Positions 35,301-46,548 of a stretch of 64,000 nt of DNA are shown here, piece after piece. The notes below the pieces were generated by a model. It did no database searches. It was given only the letters and a program-made list of their open reading frames with translations, and was not told the origin of the DNA. The stretch lies in assembly GCA_021613535.1 (NCBI GenBank), contig CP075497.1:2666001-2730000 (forward strand), read 5' to 3'. The translations under genes and the position numbers were made by a program. The stretch's first letter is position 1. Every line of letters begins with the position of its first letter. The DNA comes from Adineta vaga. Taxonomy: Eukaryota; Rotifera.

Positions 35301-38300
35301 ACTTGCACATGAACTGAGTGGTTGTTCACAACGTAAACCTGTATAAAGTGGTGGACAAACACAAACATAACCTATACCATTGGTTGTCAATGAATCACGA
35401 CATGTACCACCATTTAAACATGGAAAACTCAGACATTGTGTAATGATGGTTTCACATCTCATACCTGTATAAACTGTTGGACAGGAACATAGGAAACTAT
35501 TTACTTGATCAATACATGTTCCATTATTAAGACAAGGACCTGATTGACAATCATCAATATTTATTTCACAATAAACACCTGTAAAACCGACTTGACATCG
35601 ACATGTCAGATTTCCACCATAGTTATAAATACAAATACCATTATTTCGACATGGATTAACTGCACATAAATCAATCGGTGTATAACAATTCGCACCAGTT
35701 AACCATGATGGACAAATACATCTATATGAACCATTGTTATTGATACATGTTGCATTTGGATGACAAATCGATGGAGTAAGACATTCATTTATATCTACAT
35801 CACAATATGTTCCTGTCCAACCAGAAGGACAGATACATGCCAAAGAAACAACATTATTGACACATGTACCTTAAGAAAAGAAAAAAAAATAGAACGTATT
35901 AATAAAATAAGAATCGATATTTACCATTATTTCGACAAGGTACATTTGAACATCCATTAAGTGTATATTCACAATTAGTACCAGTATAACCAGTTAAGCA
36001 AATACAGCGATATTGATTGATACCATCAATACATACACCTGCATTTAAACATGGATTTGATAAACATTCATTAATACCATCTTTACATTGTAAACCAGTC
36101 CAGCCAGGTTCACATGCACAAGTCCACATATTAGCAGATACAACACACGTACCAAATGAACATGGACCACTATCGCACGGACTTAGAACAGTTTCACAAC
36201 GCGTTCCTAAATAAACCACAAATGAATAGGTCACAAAAAAAACACAGATTGATCGTTCATTCAAATTACCAGTATGACCTGGTTGACATGTACATCCATA
36301 ACCATAATTGGTACCATTTGCTGTCAGTTGGCATGATATAGAACCAGATGCCACACATGGATTACTTGAACATGGATCAATAAGAATACTACAATCACTT
36401 CCTTGATATCTTCCATCACATTGACATATATATCCATTAACTGTATTAATGCATGTACCACCGTTTCGACAGGGTGTTGCTACTGATGAACAAGACGTTG
36501 CCGTTTGTGCACAAGTTAAACCTTTACATAAATATCCTATTTATTTCGTTTCTGACTCATTTCATTTTCTTACCTGAAAAACCAGCTCGACAAGAGCATG
36601 TATATGTTAGATTATTATTATTCGTGCAAATTAATGTATTATTTGCTACACATGGTTGAGAAAGACATGGATTCAATGCAATTGCACATGTTAGACCTGT
36701 ATAAGTCGTTTGACAAATACATGTGAAGCCTATTGCTGTGGCAATACATAAGCCATTATTCAAACATGGTTGTGATCGACAATAATCATTTTGAGTATCA
36801 CATAATTGGCCCGTAAAACCTAAACAATAACAATAATAAAATTACGCAAATCAATTTCACATATATACTTGTAGGACATTGACAATAGAATGAATAATTT
36901 GCAAGTAGAAAGCATTGACCACCATTTCGACAAGGTGAATAATCACAAGGATTTAAGGTTGTTTCACAATATAATCCTGTGAAATACGTTGAACATTGAC
37001 ATTGAAATCCCGTACTTGTTAATACACAAAAACCATTATTTCGACATGGATTACTTGAACATGCACTAATTGGTGTTTCACATAGACGACCTTCATTCAA
37101 ATTACATATTATATCGAATCTTTCATTTCTAACTCTAATTCTACTTACCCGTATAAGTTGATGGACAACAGCATGAACCGTTAAAACAAGAGCCACCATT
37201 GACACAACCAGATGCAACGGGACATTCGGGATCAATGTACGACGAAAGATTTTTCAATAGACACGAATTCGCTGGATACCAAGTTGATAAACATGTTCGT
37301 ACACCATTTGTATCACATGTAAAATGACCTTCACTACATGAATTTGGTGCATAACATTGAACAGTACAATTTGGACCATAGAATCCCACAGGACATTGTT
37401 GTCTTTGTTGACAATACAATCCTGAATATCTAAATTTTCATATCAACAAACATTATTATTTTTCTCACGAATTAAATCGATAATTGATTAACATACCCAG
37501 CTGCACAAGTACATACATAATAAGAGGTACGTAAAAATGGATCATATGCAGCATTACATACACCACCATTGAAACAAGTGATATTGACCGTACATGTTGA
37601 TAAATATTGGCAATTTAAACCGGTAAAACCTGCGATATTTTTTAAATAGAAAGAAGAAAAACAAGCAAATATAAAACTCACCAAGTGAACAACAACATGT
37701 TGCTTGATTTGTACTATTAAATACTCGACAAAAACCACCATTATTACATGTTACTCCTTTAGACAAAATAAAAAGACAATATTAATAAAGCATTTTTTTG
37801 TTTTTAACAAATTTCCTTTACCAGATGATGTACAAGCCGGTTGAATATATGAGGAATCTCGTATTGCACATTCTGTTCCAAGCCAACCTTGTGAGCAAAT
37901 TTTTGCACCTGTAGTTGCATTACACGTGTATGAACTTGTACAATCATCATTTGGAATACAACGAACAGAACATAGAGTTCCGTAATATGTTGGTTGACAA
38001 TAACTTTTCAATCCAATGCTCAAACTAAATATCAATATGAAATTTTATGTTTATAATATTGAAATTTCGTTTACTTGTTCAAATCTGTTCCATTTCGTGA
38101 TGCTTCATAAAGTATTTGAGTAAGAAATGTGCCCGTTGTTGATGATGGCGATGATGAATCCGTTCGAAATACGGTATAAAAACGACTTAATAATGTATTT
38201 TGATTGATCAAAGAAAGATTTCCAATTCGTATATAATCATAAAAGATAAAGATTTTGATAATCATTGTATTCTAATCAATCACAAACAAATGAAAGTTAT

Positions 38301-38950
38301 TTCTTTTGATGAAATTCAAATTCTCACTTACATCAGATAATGATATTAATGGAAATTGAAGAGGTAAAACTGGTGCTACATCAGATAACGAATGAAAATT
38401 TACAGAACCGGTATTATTTATTATTGTTCGAAATGCTCTCGATCCTAATGGACAAAACGTCCAATTGGTTAGTAATCCACTAAAACAAAAACAAAGTACA
38501 GATAAAATCTTATAAATTAAAATATACCTGTAGACAAAATCTAAGCAGACAATTGTATATAGATTACATGTTGACATTGCACAATTCCCTAAGAAACCTG
38601 TTCCATCACAACATTGACCAGCAACAGTTATACGAGATAGAATATTAAATTGTGTTAAATCAACGAGTAGTGCAGAAGGTGTTTCTTGACAATTGATCTA
38701 TGTATATGAGAAAGAGAGAAAGAAATGCTGTTTCTTTTATTCAAAATGTGCACATTTAGTTCTCATCAATGAACTAGTGATGCGTATATTGTGAATAACT
38801 ATTCCCAAAACTTTCATGTCTTATGTCTTCTACTCAAATTTACAAATGTATGTGAGTGAAAGATTTATGTTCATTTACCTGTTGATTATTGAATAATAAT
38901 AAAAATAATAAGAACAATATGTTTGTAGGAGAGAAATATGTGTTGTACAT
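23366..38950 (-). CDS. Giant DSL-family (Delta/Jagged-like) transmembrane EGF protein
   Basis: About 15.6 kb, dozens of exons, estimated above 4000 aa. N-terminus: signal peptide ([20 protein letters not shown]), then an MNNL-like region ([41 protein letters not shown]) and a DSL domain near 38010-37860 ([33 protein letters not shown]). These are the Notch-ligand hallmarks. A few EGF-like modules and a second DSL-like module follow (37419-37240; [22 protein letters not shown]). Next come roughly 60 or more EGF modules, many of the calcium-binding DINEC type (37235-29000), and then an array of unrecognised repeats (28990-24190). A TM helix (24160-24062; [20 protein letters not shown]) precedes CCRQR and a cytosolic tail ending PMYSEDSF. 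Known ligands have far fewer EGFs (Jagged about 16), so signalling through Notch is only inference. Not every splice was checked. Confidence 0.82.
24190..28990 (-). repeat. Membrane-proximal tandem repeats of unknown family in the DSL/EGF protein
   Basis: After the last EGF there is a stretch with almost no cysteine and many short exons. Recurring elements are a strand such as [35 protein letters not shown] or [12 protein letters not shown], and a helix-like segment before it ([23 protein letters not shown]). Module size is about 110-150 residues, so several copies fit. The pattern is reminiscent of SEA/autoproteolysis-type membrane-proximal modules, but I see no G-SVVV cleavage motif. Confidence 0.6.
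29000..37235 (-). repeat. EGF-like module array
   Basis: By eye about 60-65 consecutive six-cysteine modules of the form C-x-SxPCxNGGTC-x-CxCxxGYxGxxC, commonly starting [12 protein letters not shown] or [12 protein letters not shown]. One uninterrupted exon (32432 to about 30530) carries about 17 of them; the others are split into exons of 1-8 modules. Several modules start DINEC, the calcium-binding variant. Confidence 0.9.
37860..38010 (-). other. DSL domain (first)
   Basis: Follows the DSL cysteine pattern: C-x3-YYG-x2-C-x3-C-x4-D-C ... YTC-x6-K-x-C-x2-GW-x-G-x2-C. In Delta/Serrate/LAG-2 proteins this module together with MNNL contacts Notch EGF11-12. Confidence 0.85.
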
Positions 38951-40116
38951 AGTTAATCTAGAAGAACAGAATGAATCGATTTAATTGAAATCATTAAGAG
39001 ATGAGACAGAAATTGAATCTGTTTATTATGTCGTGCTAAAAGTTATTCGATCGGTATTAAAATGAGAGCAGCAACAACGACGAAATAACACCTACACATT
39101 TCTTTTATTATCCGATGAGATTGTATTTATGAGTTAGTAAGTAATGGCTAAAGTATATATTCATTGTATGAATAAACGATAAAATGAAAGAAAGAGATGG
39201 TATCGTGTGTGTCAGATCATTAGTATACCAATAAGTTGGTTTTTGATTGTATATAAATGGTTTTCTCTTTCACCTACCTAAAAGATTTCTCTTTCTTCTC
39301 CTTTTCTTTCTATAATAATGACAATTTTGTTTATATTCTTTCTCTCTACTCTATTGAACTTTTATCCCTTTTCTCTTTCTCTCTCTCTCTCTTCCTTTCA
39401 TTGACTTCTACAATGACATATGTAAACGTTATTCTATTCTGTTCTGTGATTTCTCTCTCTACTCAGTGACATCTCACTCACACCTACTTACATACACATA
39501 CAATTCAAATGTGTCAATATATCTGAAATCTGAATGATTAATATAATCTCTTGTATATCTTAATTAGTTTTACTCTTGAACTATTTCCATACGTTCATAT
39601 CACTATGGAGTAACATTCACGATAAGCAACGAAGGAGAAAAAAAAAGTCAATTTCGATAAGGCCAAAAACAAAATTAACTTCATATTAGTCACCTATTCA
39701 TCCAAATGCATGACATATATCGTCTAATCGAGGAATAAATCGATGATCGATGTACATTAACTGATTGTTTCTGTTTACAGATGTAGGTGTCAATGAACAA
39801 ATGTCTACTTAAATCGAACACATCATTTTCTAATATTTCATCTGGATAGAATTACATTCGAACGCTTTTGTTCCTTTTGTAATTTAAGATTTTCAATTTT
39901 TTTTCTTTCATTTAAATTATTATAAAAAAATAAATGATTCTCTTTATAGAATCTCCGTTGTTAAATTTTAATAAAGAAAAAAAAAACACGGATAGACTAG
40001 TCTAATCATTTGTTTTTGTTATTTGTCAATTGATAAACATTAGAGAGAGAAAAAACGGAGTATATAAGATCACGTCTGTTTTTTTACATGAGAAATCATT
40101 TGAAGAAAATACTACA
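38951..40116. other. Divergent intergenic region
   Basis: 1166 bp between the divergent DSL/EGF gene and the four-helix gene. Contains CT-rich tracts near 39340-39400 and an open frame 39257-39469 that is Phe/Ser/Leu-rich low complexity and not called. A TATA box for the rightward gene lies at 40061. Confidence 0.5.
40061..40067 (+). promoter_or_regulatory. TATA box of the 40117 gene
   Basis: TATATAA 56 bp upstream of the ATG at 40117. Confidence 0.45.
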
Positions 40117-40835
40117 ATGCAGTGTGATACAAATACTGTCGATCAGTAAGTAAAAGAGATATATTAGAAAACGATGATTATCGATTATTCATATTACATT
40201 GTAGACAAATACAAAATGAACAGACTTCTGAACAATCAATGAATAATACTGCGAATTCTTTGTCAGTTGTGAAAGACTACGATCACATTTTACCATATAT
40301 AGTCAATGATACATTAGTTACATCGGCTAATCATACGTTTAAAGCAAGTCGAAGTTTAGTTCCTATCACTTTAAAACTTCGAAAATTCTTTGTCATTTCT
40401 GGCATTATTTACTTATTTTTTGGAGTATTTATAATTGGTTTAGAAACAGCAATTATTATGCATTCATCTTCAACATTCTATCGTGGTTTTGCTATCGGTT
40501 GTATGCTATTAACTGTCGGAATCAATCTACTTATTATTGGATTTTCCGTCTCTTATTCATTAACGTATGTCATTCGATTATTATATCTTCTCTTATGTGG
40601 TTGTTTACTTGGCCCTTTTATAACAGTGATCGATTTAGTTTTCATATCGTCATGTGTTGAAGATAAGTTACCTTTATGTCAAATGGAAACTGCAAAGACA
40701 TTAAAAATCATTCTTATGACTATGTGTACTATTGGTGGATTATATACTGGAATAATGATTAAAATTGTCAAGCATATTCAACAACAAGCGGCAAGTGGAT
40801 CACTTGCCACAAATACTACAAATTATTTGCCTTGA
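40117..40835 (+). CDS. Four-helix membrane protein, paralogue of the 15089 gene
   Basis: A short first exon (40117-40145, MQCDTNTVD) joins through a 59-bp intron to the main exon (40205-40835), giving about 219 aa. Four hydrophobic helices are visible: FFVISGIIYLFFGVFIIGLE, IGCMLLTVGINLLIIGFSV, LLYLLLCGCLLGPFITVIDL and ILMTMCTIGGLYTGIMI. Helix 1 ends GLETAIIM and the first loop has STFYRGFAIG, parallel to GLEIASVV and GTLYAGFW in the 15089 protein. The loop between helices 3 and 4 again has two cysteines. It lacks the CxxC tail of its relative. Overall form is MS4A/TMEM-like; function unknown. Confidence 0.8.
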
Positions 40836-41504
40836 CTATCAACAGATTGTTTTCTGTGTACTGACAAGAAAAATATTTCATTGAAATGATCATTATCTTC
40901 ATTAGACTGTTGAACAACAGATTAATAATAAAATATTTTGAGATACTATTGATTTCCTTAAAAGAATATTTTTAATTTGTATTTACATAGAAAGTTATTT
41001 TCGTAAATATACTTGTTATTATCTTTGTACTGTAATTTAAGACAGACTTGACAGAAAAACATCATGTTCATTTAAAGACAATATGAAATTTATCTTCTCA
41101 TATTATTTTACCTATTCTGTTGTCAGCAATTCCTGACATTCAAACTCTATTATTTCCTTCCCGGATCACTATTAATAGTCACAATTCCAGCCATGATGAA
41201 ACCTTAATTCAAATTTCTGAATTTTAAAATGAATTGAACCAAAAAAAAAAGTTAAACACTCTTTCTTTCTCCATGAACTATTTTCAGCGATGTGACTAGT
41301 TACCAGGACTAATATATACTTCATTTTTTTGTTCAATTCTTAATTAATAAAAAAAAAGTATCTCTAATAGTTTTTACTAGATGCCTTCTTTTACAAATAT
41401 TCTCTCTTTTCGTTATCATTTAGATAGCTATTGTTGCTGTCTCTTTATTTTGACTAATATTTAACATATAGATCATAAGATAAGACAAGCAATTTAACTT
41501 GACA
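40836..41504. other. Intergenic gap, same-strand genes
   Basis: 669 bp, AT-rich. Apart from the polyadenylation signal of the 40117 gene no feature was recognised. Confidence 0.5.
40927..40932 (+). terminator. Polyadenylation signal of the 40117 gene
   Basis: AATAAA 92 bp after the stop. Confidence 0.45.
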
Positions 41505-44073
41505 ATGAGGTTTTACTATAATCAAATAATACCAATCGTTTTTCTCATAGGTATTTCTTTTGCTTACGATTGTCCATCATCATTTCATATTCAAACAAAT
41601 GCAACTGATATTTCCTTTCAAATATCATCGACAATTCAAATAATTCTATCAAAACTTTCCTATAAATTAACTATTTTCGATTTATCTACTGAGAATATTT
41701 TACTACAAAGTAGCCGAGATATCTTCGCTGGATTATGGGAAGGTACCTATGAAACTATCTATTTTGGTTATATGTTTAGTGCTGGATTTGAAAAAGAACA
41801 TCGAACTATTGGTAATTTCAAGTCTTATTCTTGTTCTCTTACATCGAATTCAACAATTACATTTTCCTATCAAGATTTCGTGGAGAAAAATTCTATAGTT
41901 GGAGTGAAGATGGTAGTTGGTCATTTTTAAATTATTCCAGACGAATTCCTCAAGCGAATGCAAGTTGCATTCCAATGCCACTTTTTATTTCTAATCGCCA
42001 ATATTCTGTTTGGATAAATGAAAGTCGACGAGTTAATTTTGATCTTACTTCACCCAACGAATGGATTGTTACAACTGAATGGAATAGTACAAATATTCAA
42101 TTTTATTTTCCAACAAAAAATACGATTTTATCGAAATCATCAATGTCAAAACCATTTGAAAGATTTTATAATCTCTATCAGAAACAGAATCGAAAAATTA
42201 ATCCAGCATTTACTGCATTGATTCAAGCACGAGGTGAAACAACTCGAATTCCACCTCTATTTGCATTTGGTCCATGGAAACAAACAGGAAATGTCCTTCG
42301 AAATCAAACTGAAATCGATGTAGTACGACGAATGATTGAACGAGATATTCCAATAACAATCTGGATTGGTTTTCTACATTTCTTTCCAAGAGGAGCTCAA
42401 CAAGGTAAAACCATTCGTCCAAAAATTTATCCGCTCTTTTTTCTCTTTAAGGTCATGAAAATGATACTCTTCAAGAAAATCATATCTATAGAGATCAGGG
42501 TGTAACATCTTTATGCTATTTCAATACATATGTTTCAACATTATATAAAAAATTGTTTAATGAAGGTTTAGAAAAGAATTATTTTCTTAAAAATGATTCA
42601 AATCTTCCATATTTTGGTGATATCATAAGTCGTCATTTTTTTGTTGCTAGTGTGGATTTTAGTAATCCAAATGCGACACGGTGGTATCAAGAACAAGTTC
42701 AAGAAAGTATTGATTTAGGATTCAATGGATTTATGTTAGATTTTGGTGAATACACTCCTATCAATTCGATTTCAGCAAATGGAGAAAATGGTCATGAAAT
42801 GCATAATCATTTTATTGAACTTTATCAAAAAGCAATCTATGATATAACAATCAATTCAACAGCTATTTCACAATTACTTGCATTACATCCAAATGAAACG
42901 AATGATTTAAATCAAAACTATCAATCTGATTTTGTCTTTCAGACTCGTAGTGGTTTTACAAATAGTGCTCAATATACACAATTACATTGGACTGGTGATG
43001 CGAGTGCTGATTGGAATCCTTATTCAGGTTTACCTGCTCATGTTCAAGCATGTCTCAGTGTTGGAATCAGTGGTGTACCTTACTGTTCAAGTTCAATTGG
43101 TGGTTATGTTTGTGAGGTTTATCCCGATTTAACAGTTGAGTTATTAACACGTTGGTTACAAGTTGGAACATTTTCTGGTTTTATGCATGATGAAACCGAA
43201 GGATCAGGTTGTACACAAGAACGTGTACAAATCTTTACAAATAATCAAACAGAATATGTCTGGAGGAAATATGCAAAATTTCGAACTCAACTTTTTCCAT
43301 ATATTTTTACTAGTGTACACGAAGCACATGCAACTGGTCTTCCAATAACAAGACATCATTTATTGACATATTATGATGATGAAATAGCGATTCAACAAGA
43401 ATATCAATATACATTTGGAAATGATTTGTTAGTTGCACTAGTGATACAACAAAATCAAGTTACACAAAATGTTTATTTGGCATCAGATGAGAAATGGATT
43501 GATTTATCAACGAATCTTGTTTGTGATGATAGTACTGATGGTCGATATCAAATTGGTAGATCAGAAATAGTTCAAGGTGGTCAATGGAAAATGAATGTCA
43601 AAGCCGATCTACTCACCGTTCCATTATTTGCACGAGTTGGTTCAATTATTCCTCTTCTTGATCCTAGTGTTTTTACACTAAATCATGGTCAACCAATATC
43701 TATCTATGATCGTTCATATATTCTACATCTATGGATATTTCTTAATGAATTCAAAGAAGCGAATGGTCTTGTTTGGGATGGATTCAATATTCATATTAAT
43801 TCATGTAATTTAAATCAATCATTATGTATCGACATCGATGATCCATTACAACGATTACTAATCTTACAATTACCTTTTGATAAATCTGCACGTATAATAA
43901 CAGCTTCTGGTATGCAACCATTTGAGCGCGTAATGAATTGGCAGATTGTCACAAAAATTCTTCCAAAAGAACAATTACAAAATTGTTTTACATATGATGA
44001 AAGAAAACAAGTCATATGGATTGCAATTGTTCTTTTCCAACAATCATCATTTCATGGTCAAATTGATTTTTAA
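41505..44073 (+). CDS. Secreted GH31-family glycosidase, YihQ-like branch
   Basis: GH31 enzymes are retaining alpha-glycosidases. The ATG at 41505 opens a signal peptide (MRFYYNQIIPIVFLIGISFA). The catalytic part resembles bacterial sulfoquinovosidase YihQ: nucleophile Asp in GFMLDFGEYTP (codon 42739-42741), RSGFTNSAQYTQLHWTGDAS with the acid/base Asp at 42997-42999, IGGY with the Tyr at 43105-43107 exactly 36 residues later as in YihQ, and LPITRHHLL in the C-terminal part. A 53-bp intron near 42403-42451 is clear. Two oddities: the frame changes around 41820-41875 (best explained by an intron 41822-41874 with a weak GTCTTA donor, otherwise a frameshift), and the YihQ segment carrying the sulfonate-binding Arg/Trp is missing (WIGFLHFFPRGAQQG joins directly to GHENDTLQ). 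The substrate is therefore unknown. Many N-glycosylation sites; extracellular or lysosomal. Confidence 0.78.
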
Positions 44074-44109
44074 AACGAAGAACTTTTATTATTTTATTGT
44101 TTTTTTTTC

Positions 44110-44115
44110 AATAAA
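44110..44115 (+). terminator. Polyadenylation signal of the GH31 gene
   Basis: AATAAA 37 bp after the stop at 44073. Confidence 0.5.
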
Positions 44116-44315
44116 TATGACTAATCGCAACATATCGAATTTTCATATAACTTAAGATGTCACTGTTTCATCACTAATACCCTCGATATCAGAAGAATAC
44201 TACACTACTTATTTGTTAACCTGTTCTTCGAACAGAGTGATTCATTGAGTCTACACTTTATCATCATCATCATCATCAGTAAATATTGTTGATAACAATC
44301 AAGCAAAAAACGTAA

Positions 44316-44322
44316 TATAAAA
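44316..44322 (+). promoter_or_regulatory. TATA box of the aminotransferase gene
   Basis: TATAAAA 83 bp upstream of the ATG at 44399. Confidence 0.4.
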
Positions 44323-44398
44323 CTGAGAACAAACCCCTCTTTTATGCACTGTGCATACATCGTGAAATTTTATTTTCAAAATTTAGACACTTTTCAAT

Positions 44399-45699
44399 AT
44401 GACATTTCATCAAGTTGATCATCCACTTTTGGTTATACCCGGCTCTATTGAAGTTAGTGATGATGTTTTATTTGCAAATGCATCTCCATCTCAATCGCAT
44501 ATGTCAAAAGGTTTTACGGAAACATTTGGAAATTCGATTAAAATGTTTCGACAAGTACTTGTTACTGAACGTGGACAACCAATTATAACAGCTGGAAGTG
44601 GTACACTTGGATGGGATATGATCGCATGTAATTTGACTGAACCTGGAGATGAAGTACTTGTCTTACATTCAGGATATTTCGGTCAAAGTTTTGCAGATTG
44701 TTTTGAAGCATATGGTGTGAAAGTAACACAACTAAAGGCATCTGTTGGACAATGTCCATCACGTGAAGAATTATCGGAAGCATTGAAATCAAAGAAATAT
44801 AAGATTGTTACTGTTACACATGTTGATACATCAACTGGTGTTCTCAGTGATCCACGAATGGTAACCGATGTCGTACGAGAAGTTAGTACGGATACATTAG
44901 TTGCACTTGATGGCGTATGTTCAGTTGGTAGTGAAGAAATTCGTATGGATGAATGGTCTCTTGATATTGTTATGTGTGCTAGTCAAAAAGGTTTAGGTGT
45001 TCCACCTGGATTATGTCTTGTATGTGTTAGCGAAAGAGCAATTCATGCTGTTGAAACACGAAAAAGTAAAATAAACTCCTACTTTGCGTCTTGGCTCAAT
45101 TGGTTACCAGGTAACTTTTTTCGTAGTTTTCGGGAAGTGAACCAATGAAGATTGTTGTTTTTATTATAGTAATGCGTGGTTATGAACAAGGTAAACCAGT
45201 CTATTTTGCTACACCTCCTGTTCAACTTATATGTGCTCTTCATACAAGTTTGAAAGCAATTACATCAAGACCTATTGAAGAACGTTGGACAAAACATAAA
45301 CAAGCAAGTACTGATTTCAAAGAATTTATTACCAATGAACTTGGATTAAAACAAGTAAGTGTCATATTGATTACTAAGAAAGAGAATTCGTTTTAAGTCA
45401 TCGATATCATTTAGGTTCCAAATGATTCATCCATTGCTGCGAATGGTATGACAGCTATTTATTTTCCAGATGGTATATCAGCATCCGATATCATTCCAAG
45501 ATTACTTGAACAAGGAATAATTGTTGCCGGTGGTCTTCATAAAGATATTAAAGATAAATATTTTCGAGTTGGACATATGGGTATTAGTGTTACGGATACA
45601 ACAACACGTCATGATCTTGAAAAAGTTAAAGAAGCAATAAGAAATGCATTCAAAGCAGCTGGTTATGTTAATCCAAACACGAAGACAACTGCAAATTGA
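44399..45699 (+). CDS. Alanine-glyoxylate aminotransferase, fungal AGX1-like (class V PLP)
   Basis: It transfers the amino group of alanine (or serine) to glyoxylate to give glycine; PLP-dependent, fold type I, class V. Three exons with short introns (about 45110-45169 and 45355-45414) give about 390 aa, the normal full length. Diagnostic blocks are VIPGSIEVSDDVL, ITAGSGTLGWDMIACNL, VTHVDTSTGVLSDP, LVALDGVCSVGSEE (cofactor Asp), CASQKGLGVPPGL (Schiff-base Lys, codon 44987-44989, residue 197), GKPVYFATPPVQLICAL, GMTAIYFPDGI, VAGGLHKDIKDKYFRVGHMG. The GSGTLGWD, DGVCSVGSEE and AGGLHKxIxxKYxRxGHMG forms are those I associate with fungal AGX1-type enzymes more than animal AGXT. The C-terminus (TTAN) is not a PTS1 signal and no mitochondrial leader is evident, so it is probably cytosolic. 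Confidence 0.92.
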
Positions 45700-46320
45700 T
45701 TGACATTAGTTTGATTTTAGTAGACAGTTCTTTTTAGTTTTTATGTAACGACAAAATACATGATTCGAATGCGTCATTATCATGACAATCATAGATGAAA
45801 TTTCGAAATAATTAACAATTAGGGAATTTTTATGAGATATTTCACGATTTGTCTAGTATATCTAGAGAAATTCGTATTCTAGTCAATAATACCCGATGAA
45901 ACATATCGTGGTAGAAGGTTTTGATGATGCGTCATAAAAATAGAATATGAAAATATATTTCTATCGTTTAATAGAGAAAAACCTATTAAGCATTTTCTCC
46001 ATCCGAAATATTATAGAACAGGAACGAAAAACATATCTGATTCCAAAAAGAAAATAAGTACAGAGAACAGAGTAAGAATGTCATTCTCTTCTTTTTTAGG
46101 TCTGCCATATCTCAAGAAAACAGAATGAAAAGAAAATAACAACAGTGGACGTTCGACTGATGTTAATGATATGATAAATAGCTACTAGTTGTAAAAGAAC
46201 AGCGTATGAAAGTTTTTTTTGTTGTTGAAAAAGAAACCTGATAAAACAATTTTGTTTTCGTTTATTTCTTCTTTTCTAATTTATAATTGTTACTAATCTA
46301 GATATTCTTCAGTAAAATAA
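45700..46320. other. Intergenic gap, same-strand genes
   Basis: 621 bp of AT-rich sequence without a recognised gene. A pyrimidine stretch followed by CAG (46310-46312) sits 8 bp before the next ATG and looks like a splice acceptor. Confidence 0.45.
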
Positions 46321-46548
46321 ATGGACAACAAAAATCGTAAGTACTTAGTTTTATATAATCCATCTGACTGTTTGACAAGGATTTTTCTAGCTACACCTAA
46401 ACCTACATCGGAACTACCTCAGCTTGATGATGTAAATGCTGCAAAATTGAATGCACTCTACAGTAATATGGCATTACCTACCTCTACATCATCGAGTAAT
46501 AGTACACAGAACAGCAAGATTGATGATGCAAATTGTAACATCAGATGA
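46321..46548 (+). CDS. 57-aa orphan protein
   Basis: Exon 1 (46321-46336) and exon 2 (46391-46548) join through a 54-bp GTAAGT...CTAG intron to give MDNKNPTPKPTSELPQLDDV, then AAKLNALYSNMALPT and a Ser/Thr/Asn-rich tail. The model depends on the good splice sites, the ATG context and an acceptor-like CAG just upstream. Without splicing the same frame stays open (75 aa), which weakens the proof. A short amphipathic stretch (VNAAKLNALYSNM) is the only structure visible. Family and function unknown. Confidence 0.4.
   Translation: MDNKNRKYLVLYNPSDCLTRIFLATPKPTSELPQLDDVNAAKLNALYSNMALPTSTSSSNSTQNSKIDDANCNIR

Larger units (their letters stand above)
44074..44398. other. Intergenic gap with TATA box
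   Basis: 325 bp between GH31 and the aminotransferase gene. A short (ATC)n run lies at about 44261-44278 and a TATAAAA at 44316. Confidence 0.5.

Noticed and set aside
29000-37235. EGF array as a separate Notch receptor gene
   Set aside because: No LNR, ankyrin or RAM region follows; the array joins the DSL head upstream and the TM helix downstream without a visible stop or start.
39257-39469. 70-aa Ser/Phe/Leu-rich frame
   Set aside because: Produced by CT-rich tracts in an intergenic region.
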